From Pontibacter indicus (lineage in GTDB: Bacteria > Bacteroidota > Bacteroidia > Cytophagales > Hymenobacteraceae): a DNA stretch of 64,000 bases. The position numbers and the translations under genes were made by a program. Positions 40,781 to 49,949 of this stretch are shown piece after piece. The stretch lies in contig NZ_FTPP01000003.1 in the NCBI RefSeq assembly GCF_900156345.1, forward strand, positions 310,001 to 374,000. The letters are read 5' to 3'. The notes below the pieces were generated by a model. That model made no database searches and was not told the origin of the DNA. It saw nothing but the letters and a program-made list of their open reading frames with translations. The first letter of the stretch is position 1, and each line of letters starts with the position of its first letter.

Positions 40781-41659
40781 ATGAAAAAGACTTTTTACAG
40801 CATCATGCTTTCAGCGGCACTGCTTTGCGGCACAGCTGTTACCGTGCAGGCCCAGCAACAGGGCATTGCCATGCCGGCTGCCAGCCCACTCTCCACTGTA
40901 ACGCAGGAAATAGGCCTGACCAACGTGTCCGTGAGTTACTCTCGCCCATCCATCAAAGGTCGCTCGGTTTTCGGTGGCGACATCGTGCCGTTTGGCAAGG
41001 TATGGCGCACAGGAGCCAATAACTCAACCACGCTTAAGTTCAGCGACGAAGTAACCATCCAGGGCAAAAAAGTGCCTGCCGGTGAGTATGCGTTGCTGAC
41101 CATTCCGAACCAAAACGAGTGGACTATCATCCTCTACAAAGACACCAAACTGGGTGGTAACGTGGCTGCTTATAAGCAGGAAAACGACCAGCTTCGCTTC
41201 ACGGTAAAGCCGCAGACTAACCCAAGAGCGGTGGAAACTTTTACTATCAACTTTGCCAACCTGAAGACCAATGCTGCTGATCTGGAGATCCTGTGGGACA
41301 AAACCATCGCCAGCTTCACCATTGAGACAGAAGTAGACAGCAAAGTGATGGCGCAGATTCAGGAGCGCGTGGTGAACGGCAAAGAAGTATCGCCAGGGCT
41401 GTATGCGGCGGCTGCCAACTACTACGCCGATAACAACAAAGACCTGAAGCAGGCACTGGAGTGGATGAAGAAGGCCAACGCCAACGACCCTAAATTTTGG
41501 AACCTGCACGCCCAAGCCAAAATTCAGGCGAAACTAAAAGACTACAAAGGCGCTACCAAAACTGCCGAGCAGTCAATTGAACTGGCAAAAAAGGCAAACA
41601 ATGACGACTATGTGCGTATGAATGAAAAGGCCATTGCCGAGTGGAAGAAAATGAAGTAG
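40781..41659 (+). CDS. DUF2911 domain protein with C-terminal helical repeats
   Basis: The 292-aa exported protein (signal peptide ending AVTVQAQ) has the DUF2911 core SYSRPSIKGRSVFGGDIVPFGKVWRTGANNSTTLKFSDEVTIQGKKVPAGEYALLTIPN (about 53-112, given by its SRPSIKGR and VWRTGANNST ends). It is followed by a TPR-like helical part with LYAAAANYYADNNKDLKQALEWMKKANANDP. The family is widespread in Bacteroidota; its function is not known. A terminator follows. Confidence 0.9.
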   Translation: MKKTFYSIMLSAALLCGTAVTVQAQQQGIAMPAASPLSTVTQEIGLTNVSVSYSRPSIKGRSVFGGDIVPFGKVWRTGANNSTTLKFSDEVTIQGKKVPAGEYALLTIPNQNEWTIILYKDTKLGGNVAAYKQENDQLRFTVKPQTNPRAVETFTINFANLKTNAADLEILWDKTIASFTIETEVDSKVMAQIQERVVNGKEVSPGLYAAAANYYADNNKDLKQALEWMKKANANDPKFWNLHAQAKIQAKLKDYKGATKTAEQSIELAKKANNDDYVRMNEKAIAEWKKMK

Positions 41660-41683
41660 GCTATACCTGCCCGCTTCTTACCG

Positions 41684-41717
41684 AAAGCCTCTGCTATGGC
41701 AGGGGCTTTCTTTTTTG
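41684..41717 (+). terminator. Terminator after the DUF2911 gene
   Basis: AAAGCCTCTGC pairs with GCAGGGGCTTT (one G-T pair), then CTTTTTT; it begins about 25 bases after the stop. Confidence 0.88.
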
Positions 41718-41877
41718 TGATACCTTGCTCCATTCTCTTTTTAAAGGGTCCTTACCCCCATAAGGGTAGTTTGGGAGCGATCGTTATCCTCCTGCCGCCT
41801 TCTCTGTAGAGGGCCCTACTCCCAAGGGGAACATCCATGTACGAGAAATCCCCCTTCTCGGAGAAGTGAGTGAAGGC

Positions 41878-41885
41878 TATCTTTG
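41878..41885 (+). promoter_or_regulatory. Possible -7 element before the 41906 methyltransferase
   Basis: TATCTTTG fits TAnnTTTG and lies 20 bases before the TTG start at 41906. No -33 TTG is clear. Confidence 0.35.
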
Positions 41886-41905
41886 AACCTAATACATAAT
41901 ACCTG

Positions 41906-42823
41906 TTGGAAGAACCTAAAAAACATTCAGAAGATCACCTTGGTCCAGCCCGCGAATACTGGTGGAACGACGACTACCTGGAGTTGCTGGCCAACCGGCT
42001 ACACCTGGCCTACACAAACACATTGGTAGACATCGGTTGCGGCAAAGGCATGATGGGTTTCATGTTCTCGAAACACCTATCCGCCGGCGCCAAGGTATAC
42101 GGGGTTGATTTTGAGCCTCAGTACATTGAAGAAGCCAGGCAAAAAGCACTGAGCATCTACGGGCACAACGATATTCAATACGATTTCCGGGTAGGCAATG
42201 CTTCCAGCATCCCCCTGCCCGATAACTTGGCCGACATCACACTCTGCCAGACGTTGCTTATCCATGTGAAGGACCCGAAGCAGGTGATCAGCGAGATGAT
42301 CCGGATCACAAAACCCGGCGGCTGGGTATTGGCGCTGGAGCCCAACAACTTGGTCCCTAACCTGATGTTCGACCGCTATGGCGAAACTGATTTTGACGTG
42401 GAAAGTACCCTCGAAGTACTGGAAATAAAGCTACGCATCGAGAAAGGCAAAAAGCGGCTCGGCGAGGGCTTCAACTCCCTCGGCGACGTAATACCCGACC
42501 TATACCTGAAAGCCGGACTTGAGAACATCAAGGTATGGATCTCAGACAAAGCCCTCTCCATCATCCCGCCCTACGACACGCAGGAGAAGATGCTGCGCGT
42601 GGAACAGATGCTGCAGTGGATCGATTCAGAGGCCATGGGTTATGACTACCAGGACAACCTGAACTACTTTATGGCCGGCGGTGGCGATAAAGATAAGTTC
42701 GACGATTACTGGCAGAAGTTGCTTTACAACAAGATCGCCCTGAAGCAAAGGCTCTTGAACGAAGAATACGTCTCAGCAGGAGGCAGCCTGGTTTACATTG
42801 TGGCAGGCCAAAAGCCACGCTAG
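41906..42823 (+). CDS. SAM-dependent methyltransferase
   Basis: The 305-aa protein (TTG start, MEEPKKHSEDHLGPAREYWWNDDYLELL) has motif I LVDIGCGKGMMGFMFSKHL, then KVYGVDFEPQYIEEARQKA, LADITLCQTLLIHVKDPKQV and KPGGWVLALEPNN. The C-terminal 120 residues are a long helical extension beyond the usual methyltransferase 11 fold. The substrate is unknown. It converges with the SSS gene, with a 7-base gap. The TTG start is the only one close to the promoter element. Confidence 0.85.
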   Translation: MEEPKKHSEDHLGPAREYWWNDDYLELLANRLHLAYTNTLVDIGCGKGMMGFMFSKHLSAGAKVYGVDFEPQYIEEARQKALSIYGHNDIQYDFRVGNASSIPLPDNLADITLCQTLLIHVKDPKQVISEMIRITKPGGWVLALEPNNLVPNLMFDRYGETDFDVESTLEVLEIKLRIEKGKKRLGEGFNSLGDVIPDLYLKAGLENIKVWISDKALSIIPPYDTQEKMLRVEQMLQWIDSEAMGYDYQDNLNYFMAGGGDKDKFDDYWQKLLYNKIALKQRLLNEEYVSAGGSLVYIVAGQKPR

Positions 42824-42830
42824 TCCCCTA

Positions 42831-44549
42831 TTAAGCCGCCTGCATTACTTTTTTCCGCTGGTTCAGCCCAAGCTGTATGATCAGGCCAAATAAGATCACC
42901 GCCACACAGCCAATCACATTGAACCACAGGAAAGCGATGTCGGTGTAGAAGTGGCAGTAAAGCACCACCGCCTCGGCCAGTATAGCCGCCATAAACACGG
43001 CATGCCCCTTGATGTACTTCACATAAAAGGCTACCAGGAAAATGCCCAAGATGGTGCCGTAGAAGATGGAGCCAATGATGTTCACCGCCTGGATCAGGTT
43101 ATCGAGCATGGAGGCGTAGGTGGCGAAGATAATGGCCAGCGTGCCCCAGGCCGCCGTGAAGAGCTTGGATGCCCGCAGGTAGTGGAAGCTGTCTTTATCC
43201 TGCTTGACAGAGCGCTTGTAGATGTCGATCACCGTGGTCGAGGCCAGGGCGTTGAGCTCAGAGGAGGTGGAGGACATGGCCGCCGAGAAAATCACCGCCA
43301 GCAGCAGCCCCACCAGTCCGGCGGGCAGGTACTTCATCACAAAGGAAATGAACACATAGTCTGTGTCTCTGGTCTCGGCATCGGGTGTGGCCTTGGCAAT
43401 AAGTGCCTTTGCATCTTCGCGCACCACTTTCGAAGCTTCGGTTATACCTTGCACTTCGGCCTGAGCGGCGGCAATGGCGGTTTCATCTTCTGTCTGCAAT
43501 GCGCTGACCAGTCCCTGCACCGCTTCCTGTTTCTGTGCGAACAGCTCTGTGTGCTGCGACTCCAGCGCTTCCAGCTCAGAAGCATATGGGGTGGCGTATA
43601 CCTTATTTTTAGCGGCCTCATTAAAAAAGAGCGGCGGCTGGTTGAACTGGTAGAACACAAACACCATCACCCCGATGAAGAGAATGATGAACTGCATCGG
43701 GATCTTAAGCAGGCCATTGAAGAGCAATCCGAGACGGCTTTCGGCTACCGAGCGCCCACCCAGGTAGCGGGCCACCTGGCTCTGGTCTGTGCCGAAGTAC
43801 GAAAGCGACAGAAAAAGCCCGCCCGTTATACCTGACCAGAAGTTATAGCGGTCGTACCAGCTTGTTTCCCAATCCCAGGAAAAATCCACGACGTTCATCT
43901 TGCCCATCTTACCAGCTACGGCCACGGCATCGCCAAACGACACGTTCTCAGGCAAATACTTCACCACCATAAAACCGGCGATGAGCATTCCGCCCATCAT
44001 CACGGCCATCTGCTGCTTCTGCGTCACGCTCACCGCCTTGGTGCCCCCCGACACAGTATAGATGATAACTAGCACGCCGATAAGCAGGTTGGTCGCCGTC
44101 AGGTTCCAACCCAGAATGGTGGAAAGGATAATGGCCGGCGCATAGATGGTGATGCCCGCCGCCAGTCCGCGCTGCACCAGGAAGAGCAGAGCGGCCAGCG
44201 ACCGTGTCTTCAGATCGAAGCGGCTTTCGAGGTATTCGTAGGCCGTGTATACCTTGAGTCGGTAGAAAATCGGGATCACCGTAACCGAGATGATGACCAT
44301 GGCGATGGGCAGACCGAAGTAGAACTGCACGAAGCGCATGCCGTCTTCATAAGCCTGTCCCGGCGTGGAGAGAAAGGTGATGGCGCTGGCCTGCGTGGCC
44401 ATGATGGAGAGCCCGATGGTCCACCACTTCATGCTGTTGTCGCCTTTGAGGTAGCCCTCTATATCTTTGCTGCCGCGCGTTTTCCAAACGCCATAGCTCA
44501 CGATAAAGCCCAGTGTGCCGAGCAATACGATCCAGTCGAGTAACCTCAT
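42831..44549 (-). CDS. Sodium:solute symporter with a charged coiled-coil insert
   Basis: The 572-aa SSS protein has about 13 helices, with GYLKGDNSMKWWTIGLSIMATQASAITFLSTPGQ, YTAYEYLESRFDLKTRSLAALLFLVQRG, SYFGTDQSQVARYL and VIFSAAMSSTSSELNALASTTVIDIYKR. Between two late helices (about 325-400) is a hydrophilic Ala/Glu/Gln-rich insert (LEALESQHTELFAQKQEAV onwards) likely to be a coiled coil. The upstream 49-aa gene overlaps its start by ATGA, so the two are translationally coupled. Confidence 0.88.
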   Translation of the reverse strand: MRLLDWIVLLGTLGFIVSYGVWKTRGSKDIEGYLKGDNSMKWWTIGLSIMATQASAITFLSTPGQAYEDGMRFVQFYFGLPIAMVIISVTVIPIFYRLKVYTAYEYLESRFDLKTRSLAALLFLVQRGLAAGITIYAPAIILSTILGWNLTATNLLIGVLVIIYTVSGGTKAVSVTQKQQMAVMMGGMLIAGFMVVKYLPENVSFGDAVAVAGKMGKMNVVDFSWDWETSWYDRYNFWSGITGGLFLSLSYFGTDQSQVARYLGGRSVAESRLGLLFNGLLKIPMQFIILFIGVMVFVFYQFNQPPLFFNEAAKNKVYATPYASELEALESQHTELFAQKQEAVQGLVSALQTEDETAIAAAQAEVQGITEASKVVREDAKALIAKATPDAETRDTDYVFISFVMKYLPAGLVGLLLAVIFSAAMSSTSSELNALASTTVIDIYKRSVKQDKDSFHYLRASKLFTAAWGTLAIIFATYASMLDNLIQAVNIIGSIFYGTILGIFLVAFYVKYIKGHAVFMAAILAEAVVLYCHFYTDIAFLWFNVIGCVAVILFGLIIQLGLNQRKKVMQAA

Positions 44550-44695
44550 GAATAGATGCGGGTGATGGTGTAAAACAGGATGATCAGAAAAGCCAGGTTG
44601 CCCAGCACCAGCCAGTACATGCCCTTCCAGCTCTTAAAAAAGGGCGGCTTGTCGGTGTCAGCAGACAGCTGGCTATCAGATTGGTTATCTTTCAT
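44546..44695 (-). CDS. 49-aa single-pass membrane protein coupled to the symporter
   Basis: The start is the ATG at 44695 (MKDNQSDSQLSADTDKPPFF). The protein has an acidic hydrophilic N-terminus, FKSWKGMYWLV at the membrane edge and one hydrophobic helix (LVLGNLAFLIILFYTITRIY). Its stop overlaps the symporter ATG. It is likely an accessory subunit of the transporter, analogous to small partner proteins of other SSS systems; that role is inference. Confidence 0.75.
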   Translation of the reverse strand: MKDNQSDSQLSADTDKPPFFKSWKGMYWLVLGNLAFLIILFYTITRIYS

Positions 44696-44749
44696 GTTGC
44701 TTGTTCTTTTCGTATCACGTATCAAGACACATGTAGCACGACGTCTGGG

Positions 44750-44841
44750 GACAAAAGACAGTATGACAAAGGACAATAGACTTTTAAGGGTTAAGCTATA
44801 CCTGTGAGTGAGGAAAGCCCTTTGTCAAATCGTCTTTTGTC
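44750..44841. repeat. GACAAAAGAC terminal-inverted-repeat element, copy 1
   Basis: A 92-base non-coding element with 22-base inverted ends, beginning GACAAAAGAC (44750) and ending GTCTTTTGTC (44841). The arms differ at three positions. It lies between the symporter pair and the PIG-L gene. A related element is at 60069. Confidence 0.7.
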
Positions 44842-44883
44842 AGGTTATTTCCCTGATCAAAGAAGTGCTATGCGATACGTCTT

Positions 44884-47418
44884 TTACTTCGCCGTGCTCT
44901 CTGCGCTGCTGCCTTGTGCGCCACCATGCCCGTTTCCGAGGGAGATCAGGTTGGTGAAAATGCGGTAGGCACCCGGCACGCCGGCAGGCAGTTGTCGGAA
45001 CCAGGAGTAGCCGGTATACACAAAGTGTCCTTTGCCATACTTGGCAATCAGCAGGCCGCCGTCACGGGCCGGTTCACCCGGGTCATTGCTCGACAAGATG
45101 GCCTCGAACTCCTTGCTCCACTCACTCGGGAAGTATAGGCCCCGCTCCTGTACCCAGCCTTCGAAATCTTTTTTGGTGATCTTGTTCGGGCTGTTCAACG
45201 CCTGATGCCCAGGCTTCAGGAAGCGCACCTCGGCATCTTCCACCGTCACCCGCTGGCTCGAAATCTTCATAGGGTATGGGGCAATGTTGTTCGTCTTGAG
45301 GCTGTGTCCGGTGTTATACTGCACGATCACGGTGCCGCCCTGCTGTACATAGTTGAGCAGCCGCGGCTGGTAAAAGTTCATGCGCTCTATTGTATTATAT
45401 GCCCGTACCCCCAAGATCACCGCATCAAAGCGCTTCAGGTTCTGCTCTGTCATGTCTTCGTCTTTCAACAGCGTTACATTATACCCGATCTGCTGCAGAC
45501 TGGCCGGTATGTCGTCGCCGGCCCCCATCAGGTAGGCGATCTGCTCTCCGTTGCGCTTCAGGTCGAGACGAACGGCTTTGGTCACCGCCTCCGGGAAAGT
45601 GGTCTGGGTTGGGATATGGCTGTACTGGATCACGTTGAGGCCGCGGGTATAAGGCTTACCAGAAACAGTGGCTACGGCTTTAAGCTCAACCTCCTGCTGC
45701 CCCTTCGGTGGGTGCACCATGAAGCGCACCAGCTGCTCTGCCCCATTTTGTTCCAGGTCGAAAGCTACCTCTGCCGGTTCCGCGCGCCAGCCTTTCGGCA
45801 GCTGCAGCGCCACGTTGCCTTTTATACCTGCTTTACCCGACTTCACAAGCACATGCACGGGTTTCGGCTCCTGCGACGCAAACATCAGCACTTTCTCCGA
45901 GATGTTCACAAACACTGGTGGCGTGATGGCCAACGGCCTGTACTGCTCACCATCCACCGGGTCGTTGCGCTTGTACACGACCGGGACGGTATATCGGATA
46001 GGCTCACCACTGATCAACAGGTCAAATTGCACGTTGGCGGCCGGTTGATTCTCAGGCGCCCCGATTTCCTGCAGGTCGTCTACCCGGAACAGGCCCAGCG
46101 TACCCTCCTGCCGTAGCCAGTAAGGTTGCGATAATTGCGCCGAGGCTGGGATCGGTAATTTAAAAGAGATCAATTGCGCCTCGTTCGGCGCGAGTTTTTT
46201 ATTCAGGGCACTGTCGCCGGAAGCATAGCTGTGACGCATGCTTACTAATTGCACAGGTATAGTGGAGCGGTTGATGGCTTCCAGTTGCACATTCAGGCGC
46301 TCTCCCGGCGTTACGGCATAGTCTGTGGCCACTGCCTCCAGGTATAACCCTAGGCTGTGCTTCACCACCTGCTCCAGCTCCTCGGTTTTAAGGCGCTTCC
46401 AGTAGCTGTCGGGTAGCTTGGCCAGTTCTTTTCGGGCAGCCAGCAGGGTAGGCACAACAGCCGCTGGTTGCTCTGGTTTAAACTCCGTTATAGCCTGCTG
46501 CAGCAGGGCCGCAACTTTCTCGCTTCCCTTCACCCGGCTCCATGTGGTGTTGATGCCTTCAAACAGCTCTCCTTTGGCCCGCTCCCCTTTTGTATGCTCT
46601 AAATACTCGATGGTAACACCGCGCGTACCCGTGGCGCCAAAGCCCTGGCTCTTGTGCATGCTGCGGCTCAGCGCGGCAATTTCCGGGTACGACTTACCCA
46701 GCAGTGGATTGTAGCCACCCACATCTACCTTCAGCAGCTGCGAACCGTAATCTTCAAACTCTTTCTGGCTGCGGAACGACCACACGCCTGTATTCCAGAG
46801 CACCCGTTTGGCCTGCCATACCTGCACATGCTTGAGCTGCTCCGGAAAGCGCTTCGGGTCGGCGGCGGCCTCAAACGCCTCGTTCGCCAGCATGGCAGAG
46901 GCTGTGTGGTGGCCGTGGGTTTCCGATGGTTTCGGGGAGAAGCGTGTGATGATCACGTCTGGCCTGAACTTGCGGATCGCCCATACCACGTCGTGGAGCA
47001 CCTTTTCCTTGTCCCAAATGGCAAAAGTCTCCTCCGGGTTTTTAGAAAAGCCAAAGTCGTTGGCGCGGGTAAAGAACTGCTGTCCTCCGTCGAGGCGACG
47101 GGCCTGCAGCAGTTCCTGAGTCCGGATGATGCCCAGTCCTTCGCGAATCTCCGGCCCGATCAGGTTTTGCCCGCCATCACCGCGGGTTACGGATAGATAG
47201 CCTGTATTGTAGAGTTTTTCGTTGGAAAGGTAGGCGATAAAACGGGTGTTCTCATCGTCGGGGTGCGCCGCTAAATATAGCGCCGTGCCCAGCACGCTCA
47301 GCTTTTTAATGTCCTGTAGCAGCTCTGCAGCATCGGGTTTGGCGGGTGCCTGCGCCTTCAGCGAACCACTGGTAAACAGCACCAGGATGGCAAATAGGAG
47401 GGAAAAACTTTTTTTCAT
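44884..47418 (-). CDS. Large PIG-L family deacetylase
   Basis: The 844-aa exported protein begins with a signal peptide (LLFAILVLFTSGSLKAQ) and a PIG-L domain: YLAAHPDDENTRFIAYLSN (His52, Asp54, Asp55), LSVTRGDGGQNLIG and KPSETHGHHTASAML. The rest has beta-rich segments (about 350-620) and a C-terminal glutamine-amidotransferase-like fold with FDAVILGVRAYNTIERM and GGTVIVQYNTGH. Such proteins occur in Bacteroidota and may deacetylate glycans in the periplasm. Substrate unknown. Confidence 0.9.
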   Translation of the reverse strand: MKKSFSLLFAILVLFTSGSLKAQAPAKPDAAELLQDIKKLSVLGTALYLAAHPDDENTRFIAYLSNEKLYNTGYLSVTRGDGGQNLIGPEIREGLGIIRTQELLQARRLDGGQQFFTRANDFGFSKNPEETFAIWDKEKVLHDVVWAIRKFRPDVIITRFSPKPSETHGHHTASAMLANEAFEAAADPKRFPEQLKHVQVWQAKRVLWNTGVWSFRSQKEFEDYGSQLLKVDVGGYNPLLGKSYPEIAALSRSMHKSQGFGATGTRGVTIEYLEHTKGERAKGELFEGINTTWSRVKGSEKVAALLQQAITEFKPEQPAAVVPTLLAARKELAKLPDSYWKRLKTEELEQVVKHSLGLYLEAVATDYAVTPGERLNVQLEAINRSTIPVQLVSMRHSYASGDSALNKKLAPNEAQLISFKLPIPASAQLSQPYWLRQEGTLGLFRVDDLQEIGAPENQPAANVQFDLLISGEPIRYTVPVVYKRNDPVDGEQYRPLAITPPVFVNISEKVLMFASQEPKPVHVLVKSGKAGIKGNVALQLPKGWRAEPAEVAFDLEQNGAEQLVRFMVHPPKGQQEVELKAVATVSGKPYTRGLNVIQYSHIPTQTTFPEAVTKAVRLDLKRNGEQIAYLMGAGDDIPASLQQIGYNVTLLKDEDMTEQNLKRFDAVILGVRAYNTIERMNFYQPRLLNYVQQGGTVIVQYNTGHSLKTNNIAPYPMKISSQRVTVEDAEVRFLKPGHQALNSPNKITKKDFEGWVQERGLYFPSEWSKEFEAILSSNDPGEPARDGGLLIAKYGKGHFVYTGYSWFRQLPAGVPGAYRIFTNLISLGNGHGGAQGSSAESTAK

Positions 47419-47825
47419 GGTTTTAGTTAAAGAAGCGGTGAACGTGAGCGGTCTGCCGTGCCGTAAATCTAAAAAATTTGCGTTAGCCTCACCAGCTTTT
47501 CAGGTTTTACAAGACAGAAAGTCGTTCTAACCCGACATATAACAATGAGCACAAAACTTTTGTATTTAAAACGGCCGGAAGCCTGATAACTCGAAGCCAG
47601 AAGGTATAGAATAGTAATATGAACAGGCAGGACTTATCGAAGAAACATATACGCTAAAGTAAATTTTAAAAATAAATAATCTAATTACTAGCTTTATATT
47701 TAACCCTCGCTATATTTGTAAAAAAGTGGAAGACACTTGCCGCATCCTGCCTGAGGCTCGTCAGTTTAACTGGGTAGCCCCGACTATGAAACAAAGTATT
47801 TGAAGGCTACTAACAACTGACGCAT
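47419..47825. other. Intergenic region without a gene
   Basis: Divergent region between the PIG-L gene and the 47826 gene. I see no coding frame. It is AT-rich from 47640 to 47710 and has one TAnnTTTG element at 47711 (entered separately) and one AGGTATA motif at about 47602. Confidence 0.6.
47711..47718 (+). promoter_or_regulatory. Possible -7 element of the 47826 gene
   Basis: TATATTTG fits TAnnTTTG and lies 108 bases before the ATG at 47826, at the end of an AT-rich stretch. No firm -33 TTG. Confidence 0.3.
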
Positions 47826-48509
47826 ATGGCAGAAAGCAGAATTGGAGACCAGGCCATCGAGTTCCTCGGATCCTACTATGCCAAACATGAAAAAAAATCT
47901 GGTTTATTGGTAAACAGACTGGTGGCCACCCACCAGGGCACCTTTGCAGACGCGCTGTTTGCTTACCAGAAACATGATAATTGCTTTTTTGCCGTCTCAC
48001 TCAATACTTCTGCTTCCCACAAGCTTGCCCGACTGCTGAGCACCTATAAGAAAAACGGCTTGGGCAAAAGTCGCTACCTCACGGCTACTGCCATTTTTGG
48101 CACTGCAGCTTACCTTTGCTACCTCACCGGAAGCTGGCTCATCATGGCCTCCATCCCTGCCCTACTTGCTTTTATCGGCTTTCACTTGCATTCAAGATTG
48201 CGCAAACGCTACATTCAGCAGCAGTTGAAAGCGGCGGTAGACCAACTCAAGCAGCAGCCGGCCGACCACCAATGGCTGGGCATACGGGTGAGCAGCCTGT
48301 GCTGGCGTAGCAATGCCATGGCCGACTACCTCTCCAAGCTTTGCGAGCGAAAAGGGATCGGTCTGCTAACAGTGGGCAAACGCTCCCGCCTCACCCTACA
48401 CCAGGAACCACGCCCGGCCACCTGCCGCCGCAGCGATTTCCTTTCCTATTATACCCAAGGCGACAGCCTGCGCAGAGAGCTGTCTGAGCAGTTCATGCGA
48501 GTAGCTTAA
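47826..48509 (+). CDS. Unknown protein with two membrane helices
   Basis: I do not recognise the family. The 227-aa protein has a soluble N-terminal part (GDQAIEFLGSYYAKHEKKSGLLVNRLVATHQGTFADALFAY), a hydrophobic pair near residues 85-120 (YLTATAIFGTAAYLCYLTGSWLIMASIPALLAFIGF, given as one hairpin), a basic QRL-rich helix region and a C-terminus with Arg/Ser motifs. The N-terminal block could be a restriction-endonuclease-like fold, but the sequence does not show catalytic residues clearly. It is monocistronic. Confidence 0.7.
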   Translation: MAESRIGDQAIEFLGSYYAKHEKKSGLLVNRLVATHQGTFADALFAYQKHDNCFFAVSLNTSASHKLARLLSTYKKNGLGKSRYLTATAIFGTAAYLCYLTGSWLIMASIPALLAFIGFHLHSRLRKRYIQQQLKAAVDQLKQQPADHQWLGIRVSSLCWRSNAMADYLSKLCERKGIGLLTVGKRSRLTLHQEPRPATCRRSDFLSYYTQGDSLRRELSEQFMRVA

Positions 48510-48622
48510 TCAGAGCAAATAAAGTGCGGCTGAGCCACCACTAATCCGCTGCTGCATGCGTACAAAGGTCAAAAACCGGCCAGGCCCACACGGGCTGTCG
48601 GTAAGGCACGACTCTTACACGC

Positions 48623-48997
48623 ATGAAAAAATACCTGAGCATACTTCCCCTGGCGGCTCTCCTCCTGGCTGGATGCCAGACACAGGACGGCTTTCAGATC
48701 CCCAGCACGCAGCCCGACATGCGGGGCAGCATCACGAACATCAAAAAAACCAACTCGAAGAAGAAAGAGGGCGTAGCCGTACTGCTCGTTGAATCGGTGG
48801 AGGGCCTGCAGACGGGTCACACCAAGGCGACATTGCGTATCGATGCCAAAACACACATCGAAAATGTGGAGGGAGCCACACTCCGGCTCGAGCACCTGCG
48901 TGAGGGGCAGTTGGTGGAGGCCTGGTTTGATGAGCAAGTCATGGAATCCTTTCCGGTACAGGTCCATGCCTCGGCCGTACGGGTGAGCAATTACTAA
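48623..48997 (+). CDS. Small lipoprotein, DUF3221-like
   Basis: The 124-aa protein has a lipoprotein signal (LPLAALLLAGC, Cys18) and a small beta domain: MRGSITNIKKTNSKKKEG, AVLLVESVEG, KATLRIDAKTHIENVEG and LREGQLVEAWFDEQVMESFPVQ. This resembles the OB-like DUF3221 (YobA) fold, which is only a suggestion. It lies 4 bases before the Rieske gene, so the two are cotranscribed. Confidence 0.75.
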   Translation: MKKYLSILPLAALLLAGCQTQDGFQIPSTQPDMRGSITNIKKTNSKKKEGVAVLLVESVEGLQTGHTKATLRIDAKTHIENVEGATLRLEHLREGQLVEAWFDEQVMESFPVQVHASAVRVSNY

Positions 48998-49001
48998 GCA
49001 G

Positions 49002-49364
49002 ATGGAAAAGCAAGAGACGCGCTATACCTGGCACAAAGTATTTGATAGCGTAACCGAGGCCCGTGAGCAGGTGCCTCTGCGCAAACTGAAGCAATTGAAG
49101 CTAGATGGCCGGGCCATTTGCTTTGCCCATACCGCTTCCGGCTTTTTCGCCCTCGACGATACGTGCCCGCATCTGGGCTACTCCCTCAGCAAAGGCACGA
49201 CCAATTACCTGGATGAAGTCATATGCCCCTGGCACAGCTACCGCTATAGCATGCGGGACGGGCGTGAATGCGAGTTTCGAACCCGAAAAGCAGCGTTTCA
49301 CCGGGTAGAGGTAAGAGAAGAGGGTGTGTTCGTAGGAATCGAGCAGACAGCTGCTACTACCTGA
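49002..49364 (+). CDS. Rieske [2Fe-2S] ferredoxin-like protein
   Basis: The 120-aa protein has the Rieske ligands DDTCPHLGYSLSKG (Cys55, His57) and VICPWHSYRYSMRDG (Cys75, His78) and no membrane segment. It is a stand-alone cytosolic Rieske protein of the kind that feeds electrons to oxygenases or serves nitrite reductase, but no such partner is adjacent. It is cotranscribed with the lipoprotein before it. Confidence 0.92.
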   Translation: MEKQETRYTWHKVFDSVTEAREQVPLRKLKQLKLDGRAICFAHTASGFFALDDTCPHLGYSLSKGTTNYLDEVICPWHSYRYSMRDGRECEFRTRKAAFHRVEVREEGVFVGIEQTAATT

Positions 49365-49475
49365 AGCAGAGCCATTTACCCTTCCAGGAGGGTGCTCCAC
49401 TCAAAACAGGGCGACTTTTGAGGGTGAGGTGTGCGAATTGTTTTACATTGAGGGGCATCTAACGACAGTACCCCT

Positions 49476-49949
49476 ATGGCACCTGAAATGATCCGGCCTG
49501 AAACCAAGCCAACTGCACCAATTGTGCTGCGCCACATAATGGGCGAAGCGTACGTAACCATACAGCGCAAACAGGACTATATTGAAGCCAAGTGGCAGGG
49601 CCATATAACGGCCGACAATGTGGTTTGCGCAGCCCAGGCCTTTCTTGAACTGATCAGAAAAGAACCCTGCACGAAACTGCTCAACGACAAGTCGGAGGTG
49701 ACTGGCGACTGGCAGGAGGCGAACGACTGGCTTCGGTTTGAGTGGCTGCCCCAGGTGCTCCAGGCAGGCCTGCGCTACATAGCGCACGTATACTCCTTCA
49801 GCATGTTCAGCAGGCTCGCTGCCCGGGAGCTTCAAGAGCGCATCTCGCCCCGACTCTCCATGAAAAACTTTAGTGTTCGGCACGAAGCCGAGGATTGGCT
49901 GCTGGAACAGGATGACGCTGCCGCCAGCCAGCGGGCTGCAACGGCTTAG
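49476..49949 (+). CDS. STAS/SpoIIAA-like protein, unknown
   Basis: The 157-aa soluble protein has YVTIQRKQDYIEAKWQGHITADNVVCAAQAFLELI, KLLNDKSEVTGDWQEANDWLRFEWLPQVLQAGLRYIAHVYS and a C-terminal amphipathic stretch. The pattern resembles SpoIIAA/STAS-like proteins of Bacteroidota, where strands and helices alternate; I cannot assign a role. It converges with the small gene at 49946, overlapping by 4 bases. Confidence 0.65.
   Translation: MAPEMIRPETKPTAPIVLRHIMGEAYVTIQRKQDYIEAKWQGHITADNVVCAAQAFLELIRKEPCTKLLNDKSEVTGDWQEANDWLRFEWLPQVLQAGLRYIAHVYSFSMFSRLAARELQERISPRLSMKNFSVRHEAEDWLLEQDDAAASQRAATA

Noticed and set aside
42951..43835. Long open frame (294 codons) on the plus strand
   Set aside because: It lies antisense within the symporter gene, which has strong family motifs; the antisense product is His/Gly-rich without any domain.
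45205..46116. Long open frame (303 codons) on the plus strand
   Set aside because: Antisense to the PIG-L gene; the translation is His/Leu/Gln/Arg-rich with no motif, as expected for a shadow frame in GC-rich DNA.
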